Positions 1-11,374 of a stretch of 64,000 bases of DNA are shown one piece after another. Location: the NCBI GenBank assembly GCA_903813345.2, contig CAIIXF020000008.1, positions 1,747,341 through 1,811,340 on the forward strand. The letters run 5' to 3'. The position numbers were made by a program, and so were the translations under genes. Source of the stretch: Owenia fusiformis. Lineage: Eukaryota; Annelida; Polychaeta; Sabellida; Oweniidae. A model generated the notes under the pieces. The model had not been told where the DNA came from. It was given only the letters and a program-made list of their open reading frames with translations, and searched no databases. The stretch's first letter is position 1. Every line of letters begins with the position of its first letter.

Positions 1-2949
1 GAAATAACGAGCCTCTTATCGCGATTCTCAAATATCACAAATGTAATGACCTTGACCTTCAAATGGACCTTTTTAATAGGCCAATTGTTCTTATTTGCAG
101 AATGAATTATATATACATTTTTATCAACGGACCTTGGGATATCATGTCCTCAACTGACCTCCAAGGAATGCTCGAATCACACAACTATGAAATACCCATA
201 TCACCCCCAGTGATCGGGAAAATGGGACGGAGGGGGTGGAGTAGGCAATCTCTGCTGGAAAATTCAAAAAATCTAGAAGATTTATTTTTTCAAGAAAAAG
301 GTTACCATTGAATTCCTTAATGAATAGGTGCACGGTATGGTAAAATATGTTAGGTCTTCTGGGATTATTTCTGAACCGATATTCTTCTAAGACATGAGAT
401 TTATTAAAAAAAACTGCAAGGCCACCAACGCGCACAAATGTTTTGTTCTTCACGACCTGTAACAAATACTACTTATAAGTGACGTTATCATAACTAAATC
501 ATCATTGCTGACTTTATAAAATAAGTTTCCAAACGTTATATGAAAATAATCGAAAATTATTAAACTGGGGTGGAGGAGGGAGGGGACGGAGGGGGGGGGG
601 GCAATATGTCTATAAAGTGAAACAACTTTACACGAATTCTTGTGTTTTAAAAATGAACTGAGTAACTTAGTAAAAAACTGGATATTACACCTCTGAAGAA
701 TGAAAAATGGGGCAATTTAGAGTTAAAAGAGTTATAGTCAAGTACCATATCTTATCATGTCTTATATACACATTGCTACCCTCTCCATCCCCTCTCCCTC
801 CCTTTCAATAGTAAACCTTTTCTTGAAATAAAATTAATCTTCCAGATTTTTTGAATTTTCTAGCTGGAATTGGCTGTCCCCCACCTCCGTCCCATCTTCC
901 GATCACCGGGCGTGTATATAGGTTGACATTTGACAATTTATATGACCTTGGCATTGGATGACATTCACATTGTTGTTTTGTAGTTGGGAGGATCGTCTGG
1001 GAGGCGCGATTTCTCTATATCGACCCCTGACCTTTGTGTATGACATTAAATCTACAATGACCCCTAATGGATCTTCCACATACAATCAATTTGTAAAAAC
1101 AGAAATGTTCACTTGATCTTTGATTCTTTGACGTAAATTGATAGATTAAACTATCGCTTGATATGAAAAATTACCTCCAGTAATAAAATTGCATAAGAGA
1201 GTGTACTATTATAAAAGTCAAATAAACAATTACATAACATATACTCATATATATCACATGATTGTACGCGAGTTTCAATGTCAGAGTTTATGTTAGAGAT
1301 TATGTTGCTCGATCTTATGACACTTCGAACTTTAAATTGGAATTTTCATTTCTGATAACGTTAAAATGAGAACAATCGGTTTAGATAAATGAATTATTAT
1401 GAAATGTTCAATTTTCGATTATTACAAATAATTGGAATGGTCACTATAGAGTCCTCGTATTTCAGAAAAGTAGAACAGTTACAGTAACAGTGATTGTTCC
1501 TTATTTTCGTTTCTGTAAGATTTTTAATAGTTACGTCTTTTACTATCAGTCATCAGCGCGTACGTTGATGAGTACAGCAAAACTTGTGTAAGTGGAACTG
1601 CCTTGGTAACTTACTTACCGTAGGTTTATTAACATTGGTATATGTCAATGGAACATTGGTAATTTTTCTGTAAAATTTTGTTCGTAAACATCTGAAACAC
1701 TTACATATCAAAAATATATCTTAAAAACGTTATCTGAAAAGTTAGTGTCTAAGAGTTCGTACTTGTTGAAAAAACTAATTAAATGTAATCACAAACTAGT
1801 AATAAACAAGATAAAAATGACGTTGGCTATGTACGATGCACTTTTCAGACGCTTGTGGATTGTGGAGATCTAGTTTTACGTATATCTTGACCACCATCCA
1901 CTGGAGCAATGATAGAAATTACACATTCAACGGATTTTAATTGATAATTACATGCAGTCATAAAAGTCATTTTGATTCTCTTAAATTTATTTATTAATCT
2001 TAAATTCTATTAAAGCTTGTGAGAAAGATTGGTTCCAACAATGTAATGAAGTCGAATAGACGGATACCCTTTGCATTCGTTCGACTTCACTTCTTAGAGA
2101 GCTTCACCATCAGTACTTTATAAAAAATAGTTTATAACTAGTCTCTGCGCGCAGGGTAATAGACGGATCGAAGACAAACACCTGTAAAAGTAATAAATCA
2201 CCTGAAACATTCATTTATTATTTCCGCAACCTTGTTTGTATACCTATCGACTCATTCTCCAACTCAGTCTAATCTATATTGTTAAAAAAACGTCCTTGCT
2301 CATTTCAGTAAGTTTATACATTATTCCAGGAAAATGTTGGTAATTTGATCCACAAATAGAAGTTACAAACATCTACGCTTTGCATCTTGAAAATCGAATC
2401 TGATCGACATAATCGATTTTTTGCTTAAATTGTTAATACGCATACACATATTCCCGCAATTAATTGGCATACTCTAATATAAAATGACACATTCATAGAT
2501 ATTTTTGAGAATGTTTTAGTTTGGTAAATGACACATTTGTTTTTAAGTATCATAAAAAACATTTATTTGATTGCACATAAGGAGGCAACTATTTCACAAT
2601 GTACTCAAGAGTGAACATTGTTTACTAAAAAGCAAAACATGATGAAATCTATACTGGACTCATTAACAGTCAACACAGAGTCACTCTCACTAACATATGC
2701 GAAATCTTTATCAATCAGTATACGGGAAGTATTGATCATCAAAACAGCAATACTAGGGTCAAGTTGCACATGCACAAAGGAATTCATTACTTTAGCAGGA
2801 TAGAGCAATTTAGTACAAGGTCATTTCAGGCGTTGTTATTATAATACAACGTATTGTGAATAACAGGTCATTAAACACATACTGCTTCAAAACATTATTA
2901 AGGTGTTTGAAGGAGGAATACATATTGTATTTATACTTTATCGTTCATC
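1..2949. other. Upstream intergenic region without a recognised gene
   Basis: AT-rich DNA with only short ORFs, none resembling a known protein. It contains the inverted repeat described separately at 187-930. The GNMT promoter and any 5' UTR exon should lie in its right part, but no convincing core promoter could be picked out. Confidence 0.5.
187..930. repeat. Imperfect inverted repeat / foldback element
   Basis: The segment around 190-314 returns in inverted orientation around 805-930. The best-matching cores are the stretch from GATCGGGAAAATGGGACGG through CAAGAAAAAGGTTA and its reverse complement ending at CCGATCACC. The two arms are about 125 bp and separated by about 490 bp. No target-site duplication was identified, so the exact ends are uncertain. 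Confidence 0.6.
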
Positions 2950-3191
2950 ATGACAGAACCAGCACAAGCGGGAACCAGCTTGAAGGCAGTAGACAGCGTC
3001 TACAGGACACGATCTCTGGGAGTAGCAGCGACTGGATTGCCTGATCAGTATGCTGATGGAAAGGCTGCTAAAGTATGGGAGCTCTACATCGGGTCTAAGC
3101 ACTCCAGGACAGGGGCATACAAGGAATGGATTGGGAATATGTTGAGAAGCAGAAGCTGCGAGAACGTCCTTGACGTGGCATGTGGAAATGG
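2950..3191 (+). CDS. GNMT: GNMT coding exon 1
   Basis: Encodes residues 1-80, from the first ATG through the SAM-binding loop as far as CGN, and ends two bases into a glycine codon. The donor is GTAAG at 3192. Confidence 0.93.
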
Positions 3192-6100
3192 GTAAGATTT
3201 CCTGACATATGCTGAATGAGGTCTTACAGATAAGTTTGGCAATGTAACAAAGACTATAGACAGAGAAAGAGTCTCCCACTCATTTATGAATTGACTGGTT
3301 GGTTCATCAGTGGGTTGATTGATCAGTTAATCCTTTGGTTGTTTAGTCAGATCAACACTTGGTTAATTTGACAGTTCATGAATGGATTGGTTGGCCAGTT
3401 CATGCAATCAATGGGTTGATTTGTTGTTTGTTATTTAATTGATTGCTCACTTAATCAATGAGATGAGTGGTCAGTTCATTAATGGTCTGAACTGGTAGTT
3501 TATCAAATGGTTGATTTTTGTTTGGTTCATCATGAGGTTGATTTGTAGATTCATCAGTGGGTTGGTTGATTGGTTCATTATTGGATTGATTGGTTGATTC
3601 ATCAGTGGGTTGATTGGTTGGTTCATCATCGAGTTGATTGGTAGGTTCATCAGTGGGTTGATTGGTTGGTCCATCGTTGGGTTGACTGGTAAGTTCATAG
3701 TGCTTTGATTGGTAGGTTCATCAGTGGGTTAATTGATAGGTTCATCAGTGGGTTGATTGGTTGGTCCATCGTTGGGTTGACTGGTAAGTTCATAGTGCTT
3801 TGATTGGTAGGTTCATCAGTGGGTTAATTGATAGGTTCATCAATGGGTTGATTGGTTGGTTCATAAGTGGGTTGATTAGCTGGTTCATCATTTGGTTGAT
3901 TGGTAGATTTATCAGTAGGTTGGTTCATCATTGGGTTGATTGAAAGGTTCACCAATGGGTTGATTGGTCGGTTCACCATTGGGTTTATTGGTAGGTTCAT
4001 CATTGGCTTGATTGGAAGGTTCATCAGTGGCTTGATTATTTGTAGGTTCATCAGTTCATCAATGAGTTGATTGGTCAGTTAATTAATTTGTCGGTAGAAT
4101 ATGGGTTGATCGGTAAATCATCATTGAGTTGAATGATCAATATGTTTGTTTGTTTTTATAAAATTATCTATTCAATTTATAATAAATATTATATCAATAT
4201 AAAAGTTTCAAAATATATTAAAAATATTACCTAAAACCATGTTGATCACTTATGCCACACCTTGTATGACTGGTCAGTCAATGTTTTAATCAGTTAGATC
4301 ATCTACAGAGTCGTTCTTCTTTCCAGGGTGGACTCCATCATGTTACTTGAGGAGGGCTTCAAGATGGTCAGTACAGATGCCTCTGATAAGATGTTGAAAT
4401 ATGCTCTTCAGGAGAGATGGGCCAGGAGGAAGGAGACAGCATTTGATAAATGGAGTAAGTTGATCCCATCTATCCTCAATGCACATCAGCAAGCAAATGA
4501 AGCTTCCTTTTGTGAGAGAGGGTGAAGCTTCATCTACTACTTATTTTATGTTTCAGTCATAGAGGAAGCCAATTGGTTGAATTTGGTCGAGGACCTTGAT
4601 GAAGTGGAAGGCCTGCCAGAAGGAGGCTTTGATGCGGTTATATGTTTAGGAAACTCATTTGCTCATTTACCAGATTTCACAGGTAAGTAAGGCTAGTTTT
4701 TCATTAATCTTTGCAACTCCTCTCCCAGCCACCGACTCAACTATTTGTTTCACCTTCAAATTCATAACTATTTTGTGGTATTTTTAGGCTTCATTTTTGC
4801 CTATTTATGCCCAAAATGCGAGAAGCACTTTTAAAATTGTAATCTGTAATTGCTTTCTAGGTGAACTCAAGAATCAACGTATCGCAGTCAGCAACTTCTA
4901 CTCAATGTTACGTCCTGGGGGTATTCTTATAATTGATCATAGAAATTATGATGCAATCCTCGACTCTGGAACTGTGCCAGCAAAAAACATATATTACAAT
5001 GTAAGTGGGGGACAAATCAAGATTGAGTAAAAAAAGATATTTGGAAAAAGACGTAATTAGGGATGTGGGTTGGGAGTGGGGTCAAAACCCTGTTTCGTTT
5101 TTATACCAGAATTGACTTATTGACTCAATCCCTTAGTCAGACAGACCCATCAATATTAATTGACACATGTACTTTGTTTGTTGGTCTGTCTGGATGTCAG
5201 CAGTTAATGCAGCTCTAAGCTGTAAATCTGATGCAATAGTACTATACAGGAATCAGGACATTGACATTTTTTCAATCAATTTATACTCAGTTGTTTGGCC
5301 AACTCATAATCAATACTTCATTTTATCATGCCATGTCCAAATCTCTATATGATATAATATTCAATATTTAGGATCTTCAACATGGTTGCATTTTAAAACC
5401 CTCCCCTCCATAAGTTTGGCATTTGGTGATTTTTTCTAAATTGCCAAATATGAACAGATAGGAAGAGAAGTGATCCAAATGTGGACCTCCAGTTGCCAAA
5501 CCTTTAGAGGGGTGTTTACCTCTCTAATCTTCTAATTTCTTTCAATTTCAGAGTGAACATATCATTGATATCAAAACATCCAACCTGTATGTTAATGGAA
5601 GGCCTACTATGGTAACCCTCGATTACACTATGGATGGTAGCGTTCTAGTCAAAAAAGACCCCCAACACAAAATAATACCTGAAGAACCAGGTGCAAAGTA
5701 AGTGTAATATACATGTACATCAAAATATATTGTTTTGAAATAAAGATGCAGACTACTGTAATAAAAAAAGCTGGACCAGATTTGGACTGTTCGTCTCCTC
5801 ACTCGATACTTGTTGAGGTGAACATTAATACATTGAGCTCCCAAATGTAATTACCGTAGTCTGCATCTTTTATTTTGACTAATCTTATACGGAAGTTATT
5901 CATATATAAAGGTTACATCAATTATTGCATCAAACCCTATGTGAAAATTGGACGCTGTATTGCAAACAATAGACTAAATGTCTGGGGGTATTTACTGTTT
6001 TAGAACTCCTGAAGGTGTTACAGACCCACCGCAGTAAGCATAGAATATTCAGAATGGCTTAATTTACATTAATATGAACACATGCAGTATTACAAGCATG

Positions 6101-7584
6101 TACATGGATGTGTAGATTAAACTAAACTGATTTACTAGCTATGTTTTGAATGAGCATGATCAACTTTAGGTTTATGGCTGCTCTTGAATTTGTTATTAGT
6201 GCTGAATTTGTTGTTTTGGGTGCAAATGTTATTTCGTCTTTTTATCAAAATTATGGATTATACTGATTTTATTTCTATTTTAAGTTGCTATTATCCCTCT
6301 AACGCTTCTAGGATTGCTTTTGTAGATGCATTGTGTATGCATGATGGCAATGCATATTGGTGACATGCATTGTACATGCATGATGGCAATGCATATTGGT
6401 GACATGCATTGTATATGCATGATCTAATGCACATCAGTGGCATGCATCGTATATGCATGATGGCAATGCACATCAGTGACATGCATCGTATATGCATGAT
6501 GGCAATGCACATCAGTGACATGCATCGTATATGCATGATGGCAATGCACATCAGTGACATACATCATATATGTATGATGGCAATGCACATCAGTGTCATG
6601 CATCATATATGCATGATAGCAATGCACATCAGTGACATGCATCGTATATGCATGATGGCAATGCACATCAGTGGCATGCATCGTATATGCATGATAGCAA
6701 TGCACATCAGTGACATGCATCGTATATGCATGATAGCAATGCACATCAGTGGCATGCATCGTATATGCATGATGGCAATGCACATCAGTGACATGCATGG
6801 TATATGCATGATAGCAATGCACATCAGTGACATGCATTGTATATGCATGATGGCAATGCACATCAGTGGCATGCATCGTATATGCATGATAGCAATGCAC
6901 ATCAGTGACATGCATCGTATATGCATGATAGCAATGCACATCAGTGGCATGCATCGGATATGCATGATAGCAATGCACATCAGTGACATGCATTGTATAT
7001 GCATGATGGCAATGCATATCAGTGACATGCATTTAAGTGTACCATGTAGAGCTACTATACCCTTTCTTATGCCTCAGCAAAATGGCACATGTGGGCAATT
7101 TTATAATTTGGGACAAAACGATGGACTTGTAATAAATATGGCAATAAAAGGTGTCAATGTTCAGGGTCGTTGCAGTCATTATTAAAAAAGAAGTTAAAAG
7201 CAAAAGATATTTCTCTCAAAGGAAAATGAAATTTTAATGTCATTTCATTTTGGGTATCTGTGCACATTCCTAAGCTTCTAGTGGATTCTCCGCATAAGAA
7301 AATTGTCATGGTTTAACTGGTCTCAACCATTACAAATCATAAATCATTCTGTTCTGTTCCACTACATTAAACAATGCTTCATAAAAGTTTGTGTTTTTTT
7401 CAGCCACCACACATTTAGGTTATCCTACTATCCCCACAGACTGGAAGCATTCAACAATCTCATTAAAGATATCTTCGGGGAGAAGAGCAACCACAATGTT
7501 TATGGTGATTTCAAAGAATTCTCTACTCTCACTGAGAAGGACACTCCCGCATATTACATTCACGTCTGTGAGAAACCAAAGTAA
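2950..7584 (+). CDS. GNMT: Glycine N-methyltransferase (6 coding exons, complete)
   Basis: The enzyme transfers the methyl group of S-adenosylmethionine to glycine, giving sarcosine, and buffers the SAM/SAH ratio in the cytosol. It is a folate-regulated homotetramer in animals. Joining 2950-3191, 4327-4454, 4557-4682, 4861-5000, 5552-5697 and 7404-7584 gives 320 residues with every GT-AG junction in phase. The start of the conserved part ([13 protein letters not shown], then LPDQYADG), the SAM-binding loop VLDVACGNG (about 73-81), [31 protein letters not shown] and the C-terminal [13 protein letters not shown] are GNMT hallmarks. The arginine of HRNYD corresponds by family knowledge to a substrate-binding arginine. 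The protein has about 12 more N-terminal residues than the mammalian enzyme. The gene converges on PC. Introns 1 and 5 carry long minisatellites. Confidence 0.96.
3290..4135. repeat. 24-bp minisatellite in GNMT intron 1
   Basis: About 30 degenerate copies of a 24-bp unit built from GGTTCATCAGTGGGTTGATTG fill most of the intron. Because 24 is a multiple of three, the minus strand shows false ORFs of an eight-residue repeat; these are not genes. Confidence 0.85.
4327..4454 (+). CDS. GNMT: GNMT coding exon 2
   Basis: Follows TTTCCAG. Completes Gly81, then reads [11 protein letters not shown] through AFDKW. It ends one base into an isoleucine codon before GTAAG. Confidence 0.93.
4557..4682 (+). 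CDS. GNMT: GNMT coding exon 3
   Basis: Follows TTTCAG. Encodes IIEEANW, a variable acidic stretch, and [18 protein letters not shown]. Donor GTAAG. Confidence 0.93.
4861..5000 (+). CDS. GNMT: GNMT coding exon 4
   Basis: Follows TTTCTAG. Encodes [18 protein letters not shown], then [12 protein letters not shown] and KNIYYN. Ends in phase 0 before GTAAGT. Confidence 0.93.
5552..5697 (+). CDS. GNMT: GNMT coding exon 5
   Basis: Follows TTTCAG. Encodes [24 protein letters not shown] and the variable linker up to EEPGA, ending two bases into an asparagine codon before GTAAGT. Confidence 0.92.
5742..5870. mobile_element. Short inverted-repeat element in GNMT intron 5
   Basis: AAAGATGCAGACTACTGTAAT at 5742 is mirrored by its reverse complement ending at 5870, with one mismatch. 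The ends are about 21 bp and the interior has no coding potential. This fits a MITE of about 130 bp. No clear target duplication was seen. Confidence 0.6.
6320..7032. repeat. 39-bp minisatellite in GNMT intron 5
   Basis: About 18 copies of a 39-bp unit containing two ATGCAT palindromes and GGCAATGCACATCAGTGAC. From about 6443 on, the copies are very uniform and differ mainly at a few alternating positions. The 13-codon period leaves long open frames on both strands, including a spurious 258-residue one, but the array lies inside an intron between clear GNMT exons. Confidence 0.9.
7404..7584 (+). CDS. GNMT: GNMT coding exon 6 (terminal)
   Basis: Follows a T-rich tract and CAG. Encodes [20 protein letters not shown] to the C-terminal [10 protein letters not shown] and a TAA stop. 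Confidence 0.94.
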
Positions 7585-7860
7585 ATGTGATTGTCACAAA
7601 GCGATGACTTAGAGGGAATGGGCTGAACTTTTTGGGTATAAGTAGCAGGTTTTCAATGAGATGCCAAAGTGTGAATAACAAAGTCAAGGCTTGATCATAG
7701 TGTACATTAACAGGTCAAGGCCTGAGAAGAGTAACATTAATAACGTCAAACTATAGTAACATTAACACAGTCAAGCTTGATGTGTTGATTAAAAGTAACA
7801 TTATTGGAGTCAACCTGTAGTTGGGAATGGGCAGATCTCAGTTTTGATCATATTTTGCTA

Positions 7861-7916
7861 CAGGGTGCTCAGAAGATACATTGCAGTATACATTTTCTCA
7901 GTTCTTGAACACCCTG
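7861..7916. mobile_element. Miniature mariner-type element, 56 bp
   Basis: Begins CAGGGTGCTCAGAAG and ends with the reverse complement of CAGGGTGTTCAAGAAC, with a TA dinucleotide on each side. The termini resemble those of the mariner element at 27454-38301. Confidence 0.55.
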
Positions 7917-9795
7917 TACATGAATGATGACCTCACTAGAGATAAACCCACATATACACAAGAAGGTATCATAGTATTACACAAGAGCTGATAATTGTGT
8001 AAACTAATACACTGAGATGCATGCTACTACTCAATAAAGAACAAAAATATGTATATGAAAAACAAGATATTAAGCGAAAAAGAACAAATATTTGTGCAGT
8101 TGCCTGCATGTAGCGGGCACAGATTACCAAATTATTATACATGTTTAAACAATGTATATGTATTAAATATAATTTTTCAGAAATAAAAACATACAAAATA
8201 TAATATCTGTGTTTCTATGTTATTTATTTCTATTGCCTACTGTTGTGTGGTGTTGCTAAGAGATTGTACAACCTTCCAGCCAATCACTGTCCACAAAGAT
8301 AGCTCTGTATAGACCGGGGTAAGAATATGATACAATCAGTGCATTGATAAATGTACATTTTACTCCAGGATACATAATGTCACTTTTGATTGCACCAAAA
8401 GTCCCTTTGTTTATGCGCAGCCCTATCTATGGGCTATAACACTCTATTTCACATATAACAGTACGTAATAATATCTCCTTTCATAATATTTTTGTGATTA
8501 GCAAAGGGAAACATCGCCATCCAGGGACATTGCCAGGGTCTGAAAAAGGCAAGGCTTTTAATTGGTGAGGTAAAAATGGAAAGGATATAATTCTACAATT
8601 GGACATCACAACCAAAGTTTAATTACAAAGTGGTCAGAATATTAACTTTTCTGTAGAATTCTGGTGAAGCAGGTGCCTCAGGCCTGGCTACTCCCATAGC
8701 TACAATTGGTTTAATTTGACACAATGAAATCTGAACAATAGAACAATGACTTTCAAAAATAATTCCCAACTTGTTCACATTTTCATAACAAAAATACATT
8801 GTTACATGAAAGATAGGAATATACAAAAGTAAAATATATTTGTGGGGTGTCAAAACAATCCTTTATTGAGTAATTTTGGTACTGACATACCATAAATGAT
8901 ATTGAGGTAAAAAATTTAACAGGAAAGATGCATACTTATCACATTATGTTTGATCAAAAGTCAGTCCCTAGTTAAATAAAGTTTGGTCACAGCCAAAGAT
9001 GCCCCCATCTCCATTGATTTGTACAGTGCATAATTACACAGGGGTACCACAAGAACTAGGGTCGATATTTTCTTTATTACTTTATTGTCCAAATGTGTTA
9101 AGGGAATGACTAACATTTTAACCTGCTTGGTAAGAGGTATATACTATAGCATGCCAAGCCCACTTATATATTACATAGCAGAATTGATAAACATTTGACA
9201 ACAGAACATGTGTATGAAATGTGGTCCCTATCTTCCTTTACATACCTATTTATTCAATGTAATCTCAACAACTGACAGTATTTTATCTCAAACTTATGAC
9301 CTTCATATGGCTTTACATACATAAACAACAAAAATGTTTTGGCAAACTTTAAAATATGTGACTACAGTTCAACTACAATGAAACTTGTGCAAATGGTACC
9401 TCTAAACGCCCTAAACAGGTGTTCAACTCTCTGAAGTTCATTGCACAATGAACTCTAAAGTGTTCCACTTTCAGAGGTGTTCTGCTTAGAAAGGTGTTCT
9501 GATCACAGGGGTATTCCACTTTACAGGTACTACCGTAATACCTGTATACACAACAAGTATATTCATATTTTTTTTACTCTTAAATCAGACATACTGTTGA
9601 GGCACTAAACGAAACTAAAGAAGCTTACGCTAATGAATTATTAATATATTATAACTTTGCTATATGCTACAGTAAATCTTTATATACAATTCAAAAATCA
9701 TCTACATTCTATACATAACAACTTGTTACATGACATATCTATATGGCCTCCACCAGTATCAAAATTCACATGTATGAACACTGTTAGTTGAAATA

Positions 9796-9895
9796 CAGGG
9801 TGACACAAAGCATTTGCATTGAAAATCTTAAAAGGAACTCTAGTAGAGGGATGAGTGGACTGATACAGACAGAAATAATATTTTGGATCACCCTA
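9796..9895. mobile_element. Miniature mariner-type element, about 100 bp
   Basis: Starts CAGGGTGACACAAAG after TA and ends TTTTGGATCACCCTA before TA. The ends are complementary with a few mismatches. There is no ORF. Confidence 0.55.
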
Positions 9896-10676
9896 TAGTC
9901 CTTCTAGATAATACCTTTCCTGATGAAATACTGTTGTATCAATTTAGATTCAATGTTAAGAAACAGTCAAGTGACCCAGTTTACTATAAAAGAGACTTTC
10001 ATGATCATATCAAATGAGACTCTCATTGTAAAATTCTTATCAAAATTTATTCTAATCAGGCTTCAGAAGCATATAATTGATCATATCATTTTTCTGGTTG
10101 TTCATGATTTGGTAAAAATATATCTCACAGTCATTGTGATTCCTTGATTCCAACTTAACTGTACTTTTCTCTGCTGCATGAAATCTCCTTAAAGATGAAA
10201 TATTTGTTAAATTTCAAATAAAGACCGTTTTGAACAAACATTTTATTTGAAAGAAGTAATATTTGATTGTTAAAAATATTCTCAAACTTTACACGAGTCC
10301 TTTAACCATGATATTCCAGATTTCATTGTGAGTTAAAAGTTATGTTAGACGATAATTCTGTATATATGTAATGATAATATTGTTCAGTCAGGTGCAATAT
10401 TCATGCAATTGGATTGATAATAGAAAAAAAAAATTTGCGTAGGGTTGGAAATCAAAATAAAAAACTGAGAATTTATTGTAAATAGACAGAATTCTAAATA
10501 CATTAATACTACAAAACTGTAGTAACAACTGCAGTAAAACATGCCTTCGTGAACAATACTTTGAAAGTGAAAAATGGTGAACAGTTCTTTCTACACACAA
10601 AGTAAGTTTCTCCACTGACATCAATGAGTTCATAGTATCTCTATACAGTTGTACAACTTATAGATTACTACCTAGT

Positions 10677-10908
10677 AAGAGGAGGGAAAACCCCATGATT
10701 CAATTGATGAAATACGATTTCCTCCTTCGCGCACCTCCTTTCCCGGAAGTACTTACCCTCCATCTTGGTTTTCAAAGTTTTCAAATTGACCTATTTTTAT
10801 ACCAATCAACGATTGACTCGCTAAACCAATCAGCGATGATGTCATCCCAATACAGATTTACATTATAAGCGTATGTCATCTTTGAACCCTGGGGTTTCTC
10901 CCCCTCTT
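10677..10908. mobile_element. Non-autonomous element, copy 1, with 9-bp target duplication
   Basis: A 232-bp element starts AAGAGGAGGGAAAACCCC and ends in a sequence whose reverse complement is AAGAGGGGGAGAAACCCC. The inverted termini match imperfectly over about 35 bp. It is flanked by the direct repeat CTACCTAGT (10668-10676 and 10909-10917). A second copy lies at 60141-60373. A 9-bp duplication fits Mutator-type transposition, but no transposase is present to confirm this. Confidence 0.85.
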
Positions 10909-10950
10909 CTACCTAGTAGTCTACTATTCTATGCACACTCTCTTAACATG

Positions 10951-11076
10951 TACAGTAAAACTATAAAAATTGTGTACCACTTGGTTGCTCTTCCACTTGA
11001 GTTGACTTCAAATTGAATAATAGGACTTTCTTCTCCACTGACAGAGGTGTTCTACTCAGTAACAGGTTTTACAGTA
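10951..11076. mobile_element. TACAGTAAAAC-ended small element
   Basis: Starts TACAGTAAAACTAT and ends AACAGGTTTTACAGTA, giving complementary ends. Related ends occur at 45304-45565, 53273-53452 and 58164-58310. It overlaps the presumed PC 3' UTR. Confidence 0.5.
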
Positions 11077-11125
11077 CATCTGTTTCACTGTATCTGAAAT
11101 CCTTATATTCTAAATGGTGTATCTT

Positions 11126-11374
11126 CTACTCTATATCCAAGAGAAGGTCATCTCCTTCAAGCTTCATGCCCTTTTCAACATGTAATTTCTTAATTGTTCC
11201 TGACATTGGTGCGCTAACCAAGAGTTCCATTTTCATGGCACTAAGTACAACTAAGGGGTCTCCTTGGCTGATAGTGTCTCCCTCTTTTACACGGAGGTCC
11301 ACAATTTCTCCAGGCATTGGAGCACCAACAGACCCCTTGACACCTTTCAGGGCTTTAGGATGGAAGTGCATAGT
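11126..11374 (-). CDS. PC: PC exon 18 (terminal, biotin domain)
   Basis: Residues 1111-1192 and TAG stop. Biotinyl domain: [20 protein letters not shown] and [16 protein letters not shown], ending [10 protein letters not shown]. Confidence 0.96.
   Translation of the reverse strand, partial: TMHFHPKALKGVKGSVGAPMPGEIVDLRVKEGDTISQGDPLVVLSAMKMELLVSAPMSGTIKKLHVEKGMKLEGDDLLLDIE

Larger units (their letters stand above)
7585..11125. other. GNMT-PC intergenic region with both 3' UTRs
   Basis: Tail-to-tail spacer of about 3.5 kb. Candidate poly(A) signals for GNMT lie near 8032 and 8182 (AATAAA on +). For PC, AATAAA on the minus strand occurs near 9070-9085, among other sites. Three to four small inverted-repeat elements sit here and are listed separately. 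No other coding region was recognised. Confidence 0.55.

Noticed and set aside
3471-4051. Minus-strand ORFs of a repeated M-N-Q-P-I-N-P-L motif
   Set aside because: Produced by the 24-bp repeat in GNMT intron 1.
6409-7185. 258-residue + strand ORF and 202- and 141-residue minus-strand ORFs
   Set aside because: They are read-throughs of the 39-bp minisatellite inside GNMT intron 5; the period is 13 codons and no stop occurs in the unit.
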